From Opitutus sp. GAS368 (GTDB taxonomy: Bacteria > Verrucomicrobiota > Verrucomicrobiia > Chthoniobacterales > Chthoniobacteraceae), in assembly GCA_943329925.2 (NCBI GenBank), contig CALQFT020000007.1:1-49859 (forward strand): 49,859 nt of DNA, given 5' to 3'. The notes under the pieces are model-generated. The model was not told the origin of the DNA. It saw only the letters and a list, made by a program, of their open reading frames with translations, and did no database searches. This document shows positions 43,579 to 49,859 of the stretch, piece after piece. The stretch's first letter is position 1, and each line of letters begins with the position of its first letter. Position numbers and translations under genes: made by a program.

Positions 43579-44552
43579 AGTCCGTCTCGCGGTCCTTTTA
43601 CTTATCGCTGCGCTTTTTGCCTGAGGCGGTGAGGGAGCCGCTTGGGCTAGCCTACGTCTTGGCGCGGGCCAGCGACACCTTGGCGGATGCCTCCACCGCT
43701 CCTCTGGCGGCGCGTCTGGATGCGCTGGACGCCTTTCGAGGGGCTTTGGAATTTACCGCGTCCAGCTCCGAGTGGCGGACGCTGGCCGCGCAATGTGCCA
43801 GCCTTCCTTGTGAACACGTTGGCGAGGCGCGTTTACTCACTCAAATCGAGCCCCTGCTGCGCGTCTATCATGGGTTGGGCGCGGAGTTGCGAAGGGAACT
43901 GCACGCCGTATTGGACACTATTATCGCCGGGCAACGCGGCGACTTGGTACGCTTCGGGTACGCTTCGGAAAACGCTCCGCAAGCGTTGCTCACTGCAGGA
44001 GACACCGTCGCTTACACTTACGCGGTGGCGGGGTGTGTCGGCGAGTTCTGGACCAGAGTTTGCGCGATGCAATTACCCGAGTTTGCTTGCCGGCCGGTAG
44101 CGGAGTTGGTGGAGCTGGGGCGCCACTTCGGACAGGGTCTGCAATTGGTGAACATTTTGCGCGATCTGCCTGCGGATTTGCGCGCGGGGCGCTGCTATTT
44201 ACCCTTGGAGGAGTTGAGTGCGGCGGGGTTGAGCGTGGCGGATTTGCTGATGCATCCGGAGCGCAGCCGGGCGGTGATTGGGCGCTGGTTGGCGCAGGCT
44301 GGGGCTTGGTTGGATGAGGGGGCTGTTTATGTGGAGGGAATTCGGGGCGTGCGCTTGCGTTTCAGTGTGGCGCTGCCCCGGCGTCTCGGGCAGGCGACGC
44401 TGGCTTTGTTGAAACAAAAGCCGGCACTGGAAAGCCCCATGCGTTTGCGGGTGGGACGTGGTACAGTCTTTGCTTGTATGATGAGCTCCCTTCTTGAAGC
44501 GAAGGTCTTTTCAAATTTCTCGCGCAACTCTCCCAGTACTACGGTGTTTTAA
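43560..44552 (+). CDS. Squalene/phytoene synthase family protein
   Basis: 330 aa. It condenses two prenyl diphosphates head-to-head (FPP to squalene or GGPP to phytoene). Motifs: SVSRSFYLSLRFLPE, the first Asp-rich motif RASDTLAD (near 40), GDLVRFG, YTYAVAGCVGEFWTRV and the second Asp-rich motif QLVNILRDLPADLRAGRCYLP (near 200-220). SRSF plus RASDTLAD resembles squalene synthases more than phytoene synthases. No other isoprenoid or hopanoid gene is in the window. The Spy/CpxP-like gene starts 4 bp after its stop. Confidence 0.9.
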   Translation: MDQELLKSVSRSFYLSLRFLPEAVREPLGLAYVLARASDTLADASTAPLAARLDALDAFRGALEFTASSSEWRTLAAQCASLPCEHVGEARLLTQIEPLLRVYHGLGAELRRELHAVLDTIIAGQRGDLVRFGYASENAPQALLTAGDTVAYTYAVAGCVGEFWTRVCAMQLPEFACRPVAELVELGRHFGQGLQLVNILRDLPADLRAGRCYLPLEELSAAGLSVADLLMHPERSRAVIGRWLAQAGAWLDEGAVYVEGIRGVRLRFSVALPRRLGQATLALLKQKPALESPMRLRVGRGTVFACMMSSLLEAKVFSNFSRNSPSTTVF

Positions 44553-44556
44553 TATT

Positions 44557-45141
44557 ATGAAGTCACGCATTGCCCTTTTGGCTTTAACCACCCTCTTTGT
44601 GGGGCTAGCACCCTTGGCCCAGGCTCAAGACGCCAACCGTATGCAGGAAATGCGCCAGCGCCTCGGCCTCTCTGACGCCCAAGTCGAGCAGCTCACCGCT
44701 CTCTTTGATGCAGACGGCCCTAAAATGAAGGGCCTTCGCGAGGACGCCTCGCTTTCCGACACCCAAAAACGCGAGCAACTCAAGGGGCTTTCCGATGCGC
44801 GCCGTGAGAAAATTGCGGCAATTCTCACTCCCGAACAGAGGGCGAAGGCCGCCGAGGAAATTAAGCGGCGTGGAGGCGGACCTGATAGCCCGCAAGCCGA
44901 GGGACTCCGACGGTTGCAGGCGATCAAGGAAAAGTTGGGCCTCAGCGATGCGCAGGTCGAAAAGCTCAAGCCAATTTTGACCGAGGAAGGCCCCAAGATG
45001 AAGGCCCTGCGCGAGGATTCCAGCACCTCGCCGGAGGAAAAACGGGAGGCTGCCAAGCATAGCATGGAGCGGATTGCGGCAGAACTCACCCCCGAGCAAC
45101 TCGAGAAGTTCAAAGCAGAAGTCCAAGCCCGCAAAAAATAG
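44557..45141 (+). CDS. Exported Spy/CpxP-like protein with an internal duplication
   Basis: 194 aa from the ATG at 44557, which opens a signal peptide (MKSRIALLALTTLFVGLAP, cleavage near AQAQD). The mature part is two copies of a roughly 75-residue helical unit, each with LGLSDAQVE, GPKMK-x-LRED, REK/MERIAA-x-LTPEQ and KA-x-E motifs, ending in a basic tail. The LTPEQ helix pattern is that of Spy/CpxP-type periplasmic chaperones and of many Verrucomicrobia exported proteins of unknown role. The two copies differ at many sites, so the duplication is old. Followed 15 bp later by the EF-hand gene. Confidence 0.82.
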   Translation: MKSRIALLALTTLFVGLAPLAQAQDANRMQEMRQRLGLSDAQVEQLTALFDADGPKMKGLREDASLSDTQKREQLKGLSDARREKIAAILTPEQRAKAAEEIKRRGGGPDSPQAEGLRRLQAIKEKLGLSDAQVEKLKPILTEEGPKMKALREDSSTSPEEKREAAKHSMERIAAELTPEQLEKFKAEVQARKK

Positions 45142-45156
45142 TTCCCATCCTCCCCC

Positions 45157-45468
45157 ATGAAAAAACGACTCGCAGTGTCCTCTGTAATCCTCGCCCTCCT
45201 AGTCGGAGCGCCCCTGACATTTGCTAAAAAGCCAAAAGATGGCAGCGAAACAACCACCGGCGCCACCTACGGGATGGAGCGTTTTGATATGAATCAAAAC
45301 GGCATCCTCGAAGATGATGAGAAGGCCGCCATTAAAAAGGCCTTCGCCGAGGGGGACGTCGCCGCAAAAATGTTGGACACCAACAAGGATGGCATTTTGG
45401 ACGACGCTGAAATAGCCGCCATCAAGCTCTCCCCGCCTCCGACGAAAAAGAAAAAGAAAAAGGAGTAA
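45157..45468 (+). CDS. Small exported EF-hand protein
   Basis: 103 aa. Signal peptide (about 1-23) then two EF-hand loops: DMNQNGILEDDE (near 44-55) and DTNKDGILDDAE (near 74-85), both with the canonical D-x-N-x-D/N-G spacing and a Glu at position 12, so calcium binding is likely. The tail is PPPTKKKKKKE-like, which could bind a negatively charged partner. It may be co-expressed with the Spy-like gene upstream (15 bp). No signal for surface anchoring. Confidence 0.85.
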   Translation: MKKRLAVSSVILALLVGAPLTFAKKPKDGSETTTGATYGMERFDMNQNGILEDDEKAAIKKAFAEGDVAAKMLDTNKDGILDDAEIAAIKLSPPPTKKKKKKE

Positions 45469-45489
45469 CGTCCGTGCCTCCCTTGCCGG

Positions 45490-45510
45490 ATCCCAGACTT
45501 GCACTGGGAT
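45490..45510. terminator. Hairpin terminator between EF-hand gene and cysA
   Basis: ATCCCAG (45490-45496) and CTGGGAT (45504-45510) make a perfect 7-bp stem around ACTTGCA. It lies 21 bp after the EF-hand stop and 21 bp beyond the cysA stop on the other strand, so it may serve both convergent operons. No strong T-tract. Confidence 0.55.
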
Positions 45511-45531
45511 TCGGGAGCTGGGATTTGCCGT

Positions 45532-46524
45532 CTAACCGTGGGTGGAAAGCGCGAGCTTCAACCCCACCTCGTCCCCTTCGGAGAGTCCCATTTCTTCGAG
45601 CTGCTGCCGGGTGATATCCGCGTCCAGCGTGTCGCGTGAATCCTGAAAGCGCAACGTGAGCCGCGCGCTGGGGCCCGCCGCGAAAAGATGCTCGATCTTC
45701 GCGTGAAACTCCGCCTCCGCGTCGCCCGCAAACAGGATGCGGATTTCGTGCGGCCGAACGTAAAAAAGATCGGGGCGTCCCGGTTTGCGGACCTTGTTTA
45801 CGTCGCCCAAAAACTCGTACACAAAGGGCGTCGCAGGCTGATCATACACCTGCTGGGGCGAGCCGGTTTGTTCCACCTGCCCCTGGTTCATCACCACCAC
45901 GACGTCGGCAAGTTCCAGCGCCTCCTGCTGATCGTGGGTGACAAACACCGTGGTGACCCCGATTTCCCGGTGAAAAGACCGTAACCAACGCCTCAGATCT
46001 TTGCGCACTTTGGCGTCCAATGCGCCGAAGGGTTCGTCCAAAAGCAGCACCTTGGGCTCAATGGCCAAGGCTCGCGCGAGGGCCACCCGCTGGCGTTGTC
46101 CCCCGGATAGCTCGGAAGGCAGCCGCGCCTCCAGCCCCTCCAACTGCACCAGACGCAATAACTCCAGCACACGGTCCCGAATCTCCGCTTTCCCAGGGCG
46201 CACTGCCCGCCGCCGCACTTCCAATCCAAAGGCGACGTTGTCAAAAACGCTCAGGTGATTAAACAGCGCGTAATGTTGGAAAACAAATCCCGCCTTACGG
46301 TCTGCGGCCGGCTCCTCGGTGACGTCTTCTCCGTTAATCAGGATTTTGCCTTGGCCGGGATCCGGAAAATCCAAGCCGCCAATGATGCGCAGCAGCGTGG
46401 TTTTCCCCGAACCCGAGGGGCCCAGAAGCGCGACGAGTTGGTGATCGGCAATTTCCAGATTGATGCCTCGCAGCGCTTGGAAGGTGCCGAAGGTGCGGCG
46501 CAGATTTTGAACAACAATAGACAT
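45532..46524 (-). CDS. cysA: Sulfate/thiosulfate ABC importer ATPase
   Basis: 330 aa from the ATG at 46524, two bases after the cysW stop; a longer in-frame start at 46560 would overlap it. Walker [11 protein letters not shown]-loop [20 protein letters not shown], signature LSGGQRQR, Walker [12 protein letters not shown] and the [11 protein letters not shown] switch are all present. The C-terminal 100 residues ([17 protein letters not shown]) form the regulatory TOBE-like domain typical of CysA. It powers uptake of sulfate or thiosulfate with CysT and CysW. Last gene of the operon. Confidence 0.94.
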   Translation of the reverse strand: MSIVVQNLRRTFGTFQALRGINLEIADHQLVALLGPSGSGKTTLLRIIGGLDFPDPGQGKILINGEDVTEEPAADRKAGFVFQHYALFNHLSVFDNVAFGLEVRRRAVRPGKAEIRDRVLELLRLVQLEGLEARLPSELSGGQRQRVALARALAIEPKVLLLDEPFGALDAKVRKDLRRWLRSFHREIGVTTVFVTHDQQEALELADVVVVMNQGQVEQTGSPQQVYDQPATPFVYEFLGDVNKVRKPGRPDLFYVRPHEIRILFAGDAEAEFHAKIEHLFAAGPSARLTLRFQDSRDTLDADITRQQLEEMGLSEGDEVGLKLALSTHG

Positions 46525-46526
46525 GG

Positions 46527-47366
46527 TCAGGGGTTGCGGTGGCGCAGACCGGCGCGCCATTCGATGAAGGTTTTGAGGGCAAGCGTCAGGAGGCCCAGGA
46601 GGCTGAGGATGGAGGCGCAGGCGAATGCGGCTGCGGAATTGTACTCGTTGTAGAGCACTTCGACGTGGAGCGGCAGGGTGTTGGTTTCCCCGCGAATATG
46701 ACCGGAGACCACGGAGACGGCGCCGAATTCACCCATGGCCCGCGCGTTGCAGAGGATGATTCCGTAAAAAAGAGCCCACTTGATGTTGGGCAGCGTCACG
46801 CGCAAAAACGTCTGCCAACCAGAGGCGCCGAGGCTCAAAGCTGCGTATTCCTGGTCGTTCCCCTGCGCCTGCATCAGCGGGATGAGCTCGCGCGCCACAA
46901 AGGGGAATGTCACGAAAATGGTCGCCAGCGCCATGCCTGGGACCGCGAAAATGATTTGGATGTCATGCGCCTGCAACCACGCTCCGAAAAGCCCGTTCGC
47001 ACCGAAAAGTAGCACATACACCAGACCCGATACCACCGGGGAGACGGCAAACGGAAGGTCGATAAGCGCCAGCAGCAGGCTTTTTCCCTTGAAGGAAAAC
47101 TTCGCAATCGCCCACGCCGCCGTCACTCCAAAAACGGCGTTTAGCGGGACGCATATCGCCGCCAGTGTCAAGGTTAGCGTGATGGCCGAGCGGGCGTTCT
47201 CCTCGGTAATCGCCGCCGCGTAAACCGCCAGCCCCCGCCGGAACGCCTCCACAAAAACCGAGGCCAGCGGCACAAATAGAAAAAGGCCCAGAAACGCCAG
47301 CATCCCCCCGATGAGTAGCACGCGCGCCCAAAGAGGGTCTTGAGTGGAGCGGGTTTGGACACTCAT
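46527..47366 (-). CDS. cysW: Sulfate ABC importer permease CysW
   Basis: 279 aa with about six membrane helices. The EAA-type loop reads [22 protein letters not shown], and [19 protein letters not shown] is the CysW hallmark close to the C-terminal helices. Its ATG forms an ATGA overlap with the cysT stop (47363-47366), so the two permeases are translationally coupled. Forms the sulfate channel with CysT and is driven by CysA. Confidence 0.94.
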   Translation of the reverse strand: MSVQTRSTQDPLWARVLLIGGMLAFLGLFLFVPLASVFVEAFRRGLAVYAAAITEENARSAITLTLTLAAICVPLNAVFGVTAAWAIAKFSFKGKSLLLALIDLPFAVSPVVSGLVYVLLFGANGLFGAWLQAHDIQIIFAVPGMALATIFVTFPFVARELIPLMQAQGNDQEYAALSLGASGWQTFLRVTLPNIKWALFYGIILCNARAMGEFGAVSVVSGHIRGETNTLPLHVEVLYNEYNSAAAFACASILSLLGLLTLALKTFIEWRAGLRHRNP

Positions 47367-48193
47367 GTGGTGGGGCGTACAAGGGTTTTGCGCTGTAGAA
47401 AGTTGATCAGCAGCAGCAGGGCGAAGGAAATAAGCAGCATCAACGCCGCCAGCGCCGTGGCTCCGGCGTAATCGTATTGCTCCAGCTTCGTGATGATGAG
47501 CAACGGCACGATCTCGGTCTTGCCCGGCATATTGCCCGCAATGAACACCACCGAGCCGTACTCGCCCACCGCCCGCGCAAAGGCCAGCGTGGTGCCAGTC
47601 ACCAGCGCAGGCGCAAGCTGGGGGAAGACGACCCGGCGGAAGGTCTGCCAGCGCGTCGCCCCAAGACTCGCCGCGGCCTCTTCCTGTGCAATTTCAAAGT
47701 CCTCCAGCACCGGTTGCAGCGTGCGCACCACAAAAGGCAGCCCGATAAACACCAGCGCAATCAAGATTCCCGGCGGGGCGAAGGCCACCTTGATCCCGTA
47801 AGGCGCCAGCAACGAGCCGATCCAACCGTTGGGCGCGTATATCCCCGTCAGCGCAATTCCTGCCACGGCCGTGGGCATCGCAAAGGGCAAATCCACCGAG
47901 GCGTCCAGAAAACCGCGGCCCGGAAAACGGTAGCGCACCAGCACCCACGCAATAAGCAGGCCGAATACGCAGTTGAGCAGGCAGGCAAGGGCCGAGAGTC
48001 CGAACGTGAGCCGGCAGGCCGCCAGCACCCGCGTGGTCGAGACCGCATGGTATAGGCCGCTCCACCCCAGTCCGGACGCCTTCACAAAGACCAGCAACAG
48101 GGGAAAAAGCACGATCAACCCGAGGTAAGCCAGAGTAAAACCCAAGCTTAACCCGAATCCAGGCAGAATGCTGCGCGGTCTTTTTTTTCCCAT
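47363..48193 (-). CDS. cysT: Sulfate ABC importer permease CysT (CysU)
   Basis: 276 aa with six predicted membrane helices. It has the EAA loop [21 protein letters not shown] and the CysT/CysU signature [22 protein letters not shown]. It follows the rrf2 gene after 49 bp. The periplasmic sulfate-binding protein (CysP/Sbp) is not next to the operon, so it must be encoded elsewhere or replaced by another protein. Start ATG at 48193 lies after a purine-rich stretch. Confidence 0.94.
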   Translation of the reverse strand: MGKKRPRSILPGFGLSLGFTLAYLGLIVLFPLLLVFVKASGLGWSGLYHAVSTTRVLAACRLTFGLSALACLLNCVFGLLIAWVLVRYRFPGRGFLDASVDLPFAMPTAVAGIALTGIYAPNGWIGSLLAPYGIKVAFAPPGILIALVFIGLPFVVRTLQPVLEDFEIAQEEAAASLGATRWQTFRRVVFPQLAPALVTGTTLAFARAVGEYGSVVFIAGNMPGKTEIVPLLIITKLEQYDYAGATALAALMLLISFALLLLINFLQRKTLVRPTT

Positions 48194-48242
48194 GAAACAC
48201 GTGGCGTCCCTGCTCGCGAAAAGCGGCTGGGTGCGCGCCTTC

Positions 48243-48839
48243 TCAGGCTTCGGTCTCCGCCGATTCTTCCAGTTGGGACTCGTCGGTCAGCACCGAGCGA
48301 ATTCCCAATTGCGAAAGAAAGCCCTGTGCCGGATCCGCAACGCGCCGTCCTGATCTGCAAGCGGGCGGGGGCTCTTGGGTGAAGGGAAGCGTGGCGTTGT
48401 CCTGGCGCATCTTACGCAGCGTCACCTCCACGACGTCGCCGAGGGTGTAGCGGTCGAGGATCGAGGAAATGGCGTTGCGCACGTCAATCATAAGCATGCG
48501 CAGCCCGCAATGCTCCTCATCCGGGCAGGAACACCGGGCATAGTCCGTCTCGCTGGCGCAGGAGATCGGCGCAAGCCGTCCGTCAATAAGCCGCACCAGT
48601 TCACCCATGTGAATTTCCTGCATCGGCTTGGCTAGCAAATAGCCGCCCAGCTTGCCGCGCTGCGTTTCCACGTAGCCTGCCTCGCGCAATTCCAGCAGAA
48701 TCCGCTCCACAAACTTCAGGGGCAAGCGGTTGCTGTCGGCGAGTTCGGAGACGGGAACCAGCGCCTTGCCGACGGATTTTGCGATGCCCAATTGGATCAT
48801 GGCGCGCAGGGCGTATTCGCCTTTTTTGGTGAGAGTCAT
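48243..48839 (-). CDS. Rrf2 family regulator, probable regulator of sulfate uptake
   Basis: 198 aa. The N-terminal winged helix ([16 protein letters not shown], then [33 protein letters not shown]) is typical of Rrf2/IscR/CymR. The sensor region carries Cys94, Cys103, Cys105 and Cys111 ([18 protein letters not shown]), a spacing compatible with an Fe-S cluster as in IscR, though not identical to its C92/C98/C104 set. A 50-residue C-terminal extension rich in Pro, Arg and Glu is uncommon. First in the rrf2-cysT-cysW-cysA operon, so it likely controls sulfur assimilation, as CymR does in Firmicutes. Confidence 0.9.
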   Translation of the reverse strand: MTLTKKGEYALRAMIQLGIAKSVGKALVPVSELADSNRLPLKFVERILLELREAGYVETQRGKLGGYLLAKPMQEIHMGELVRLIDGRLAPISCASETDYARCSCPDEEHCGLRMLMIDVRNAISSILDRYTLGDVVEVTLRKMRQDNATLPFTQEPPPACRSGRRVADPAQGFLSQLGIRSVLTDESQLEESAETEA

Positions 48840-48866
48840 TGGAGATTAGGCTAAGTAGACAGGCGG

Positions 48867-48900
48867 AGTGTAGTTTGAGCGCTTTCCGATGCAAGCGCTC
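48867..48900 (-). promoter_or_regulatory. Candidate promoter and operator dyad of the rrf2-cys operon
   Basis: On the minus strand, TTGCAT (48894-48889) and TACACT (48872-48867) are spaced 16 bp. A perfect inverted repeat, GAGCGCTT (48877-48884) and AAGCGCTC (48893-48900) with an 8-nt spacer, overlaps the -35 and the spacer, so a bound repressor would block RNA polymerase. It lies about 40-60 bp upstream of rrf2 and between it and the divergent oxygenase gene (48966). An Rrf2-family autoregulation site is the natural reading. Confidence 0.5.
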
Positions 48901-48965
48901 TTTCTCAACGAAACTTTACTTCCCTTCTCTCTCAATCGCTCCTTGTTCCCCCGCACTCAGGCTGA

Positions 48966-49625
48966 ATGCGCATTCTCTCTGCGAATTGTCTCGCGAGTTG
49001 GTCGGGATTCGCGCTCTTAAGCTTAGTGAAGGATCTGATTAACGCGATGGAGAGGCAGGGTTGGGCGGTTATGCGGGGGTGTTTGGGGGTGGAGGACTCT
49101 TTACGGTTGCGTTCGGAATGCGAGGCGGGGTGCCGGGAGGGCGCGTTTCGGCGGGCGGGAGTGGGCAAGGGAGCGCAGCGGCTGATCCATGAGGAGATCC
49201 GGCGGGATGAAGTGCTGTGGTTGCAACCGGGCGAGGCTTCTGTGGAGCAGGCGGTTTATCTGGCGTGGCTGGAAACGTTGAGGCTGGCTTTGAACCAGCG
49301 GCTGTTTCTGGGGCTGTTTGAGTTTGAGGGGCACTTTGCGATTTATCCGGAGGGTGCTTTTTACAAACCGCATTTGGATCGTCACAGGGGCACTGGGGAT
49401 CGGATTATCACTGCGATTCTTTACCTCAACCCCAACTGGGCGCCGGGCGATGGGGGCGAGCTCAAACTCTGGACGACTTCAGGAGAAAAGGAGGGGGCGT
49501 TCGAGCTGATAGAGCCTCGTATGGGCACGCTGGTGTGTTTTCTGGCTGGGGAGTTTTGGCACGAGGTGCTGCCTGCTCACAAAACTCGAATGAGCGTCAC
49601 GGGTTGGTTTCGTGAGCGGAGCTGA
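48966..49625 (+). CDS. 2OG-Fe(II) dioxygenase (SM-20/prolyl hydroxylase-like)
   Basis: 219 aa from the ATG at 48966; a GTG at 49026 or ATG at 49047 may be the true start, since similarity to the family begins near LINAMERQGWAV. The double-stranded beta-helix core shows the iron ligands HLD in FYKPHLDRH and a distal His in FWHEVLPAHKTRMSVTGWFR; the Arg of TRMSVTGWF would bind 2-oxoglutarate. LYLNPNWAPGDGGELKLW is the family mid-motif. It would hydroxylate a protein residue or small molecule; bacterial SM-20-like proteins can hydroxylate EF-Tu prolines. Stands alone next to the cys operon. Confidence 0.88.
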   Translation: MRILSANCLASWSGFALLSLVKDLINAMERQGWAVMRGCLGVEDSLRLRSECEAGCREGAFRRAGVGKGAQRLIHEEIRRDEVLWLQPGEASVEQAVYLAWLETLRLALNQRLFLGLFEFEGHFAIYPEGAFYKPHLDRHRGTGDRIITAILYLNPNWAPGDGGELKLWTTSGEKEGAFELIEPRMGTLVCFLAGEFWHEVLPAHKTRMSVTGWFRERS

Positions 49626-49766
49626 GGCCTTGGCGCGCTCCGTTCCCGAGCAGGCCCATCCTGAAAAAGCAAACCGGCGACCAACACAAGGCTGGCCGCC
49701 GGATGCTTGCCAACTGAGGCCCTAGGCCCGAGTCGACGTATAAATGACGAATAAATCCGGCGTGTA

Positions 49767-49798
49767 TCCACCAAGTTCGCCCCCGCAAACTTGGTGGA
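49767..49798 (-). terminator. Strong hairpin downstream of the right-edge gene
   Basis: TCCACCAAGTT (49767-49777) and AACTTGGTGGA (49788-49798) pair perfectly over 11 bp around a 10-nt loop. It lies 21 bp after the stop codon at 49820 of the minus-strand gene entering from the right, so it probably terminates that gene, and may also end the oxygenase transcript. The interval 49626-49766 shows nothing else. Confidence 0.6.
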
Positions 49799-49819
49799 CA
49801 ATAACACACCAAATTGAAA

Positions 49820-49859
49820 CTAGAACTTCACGCCGAGGTCCACCTGCAAGATCTGGGCG
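49820..49859 (-). CDS. C-terminus of a probable outer-membrane beta-barrel protein (partial)
   Basis: The last 12 codons read AQILQVDLGVKF and then TAG at 49820-49822. The terminal Phe with hydrophobic residues at every second position (F, V, L, V, L) is the C-terminal signature recognised for outer-membrane barrel assembly. The rest lies outside the window, so the type (porin, TonB receptor or other) cannot be given. The hairpin downstream supports a real gene end. Confidence 0.5.
   Translation of the reverse strand, partial: AQILQVDLGVKF

Noticed and set aside
49577-49807. Minus-strand frame with a PASL-VLVAGLLF stretch similar to a PEP-CTERM sorting tail
   Set aside because: No VPEP motif, it overlaps the oxygenase gene in antisense and sits over the hairpin; chance similarity is more likely.
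1-49859. tRNA or rRNA genes, insertion sequences and prophage genes
   Set aside because: Gaps were looked through by eye for cloverleaf arms, terminal inverted repeats and transposase or phage motifs; none were convincing. A tRNA search program would settle this.

Overview
The window looks like chromosome from a member of the PVC superphylum, most likely Verrucomicrobiota. The evidence is the combination of a PSD1/DUF1549/DUF1553 cytochrome-like protein with DUF1501 proteins, a double-DUF1080 secreted protein, Tat-exported Gfo/Idh/MocA oxidoreductase, and many secreted proteins, in GC-rich sequence with short intergenic gaps. This is inferred from gene content alone; no rRNA or tRNA gene was found to place it further. 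No transposase, phage gene or CRISPR array was seen. No stretch longer than 300 bases lacks a gene or pseudogene; the longest gaps (5663-5898, 19789-20062, 31714-31997, 34689-34925) hold at most weak promoter or dyad signals.

Layout. 1-5662: a 9-bp tandem repeat, a Tat-type lipoprotein amidohydrolase, then convergent to it a DUF1501 -> PSD1/DUF1549/DUF1553 pair. 5899-9966: a three-gene ABC exporter operon (FtsX-like permease, ATPase, HlyD-type adaptor) divergent from a solitary RND-type adaptor with no pump beside it. 10079-15205: a housekeeping run of PIN-PhoH ATPase, RsmB, 5-formyl-THF cyclo-ligase, YgfZ and a secreted cyclophilin. 15273-19788 (minus): HNH nuclease, a decayed FAD-linked oxidase, polysaccharide deacetylase, GmhA, and a HEAT-THUMP-methyltransferase fusion. 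20063-23444: amidohydrolase/deaminase, D-Ala-D-Ala carboxypeptidase, DNA polymerase III delta.

23480-26192 (minus) is a tight operon, RidA -> fold-type III PLP enzyme -> M19 dipeptidase, which reads as a pathway for breaking down D-amino-acid dipeptides. 26399-36011 holds an unrecognised gene, a Tat-exported oxidoreductase, a CocE-type hydrolase, a double DUF1080 protein, a second DUF1501 protein, a DEAD-box helicase and a second Gfo/Idh/MocA oxidoreductase; the DUF1080 and oxidoreductase families fit 3-keto-glycoside chemistry. 36169-42469: a tRNA-dihydrouridine synthase, then four exported proteins (HEAT/jelly-roll-like, PQQ-type propeller, beta-helix, phosphodiesterase).

42592-49859: a PP2C phosphatase, a squalene/phytoene synthase followed at once by two small exported proteins (a duplicated Spy/CpxP-like protein and an EF-hand protein), then a minus-strand sulfate uptake operon rrf2-cysT-cysW-cysA whose upstream region carries a clear dyad over a candidate promoter, a 2OG-Fe(II) oxygenase, and the last 12 codons of what looks like an outer-membrane beta-barrel protein running in from the right edge.
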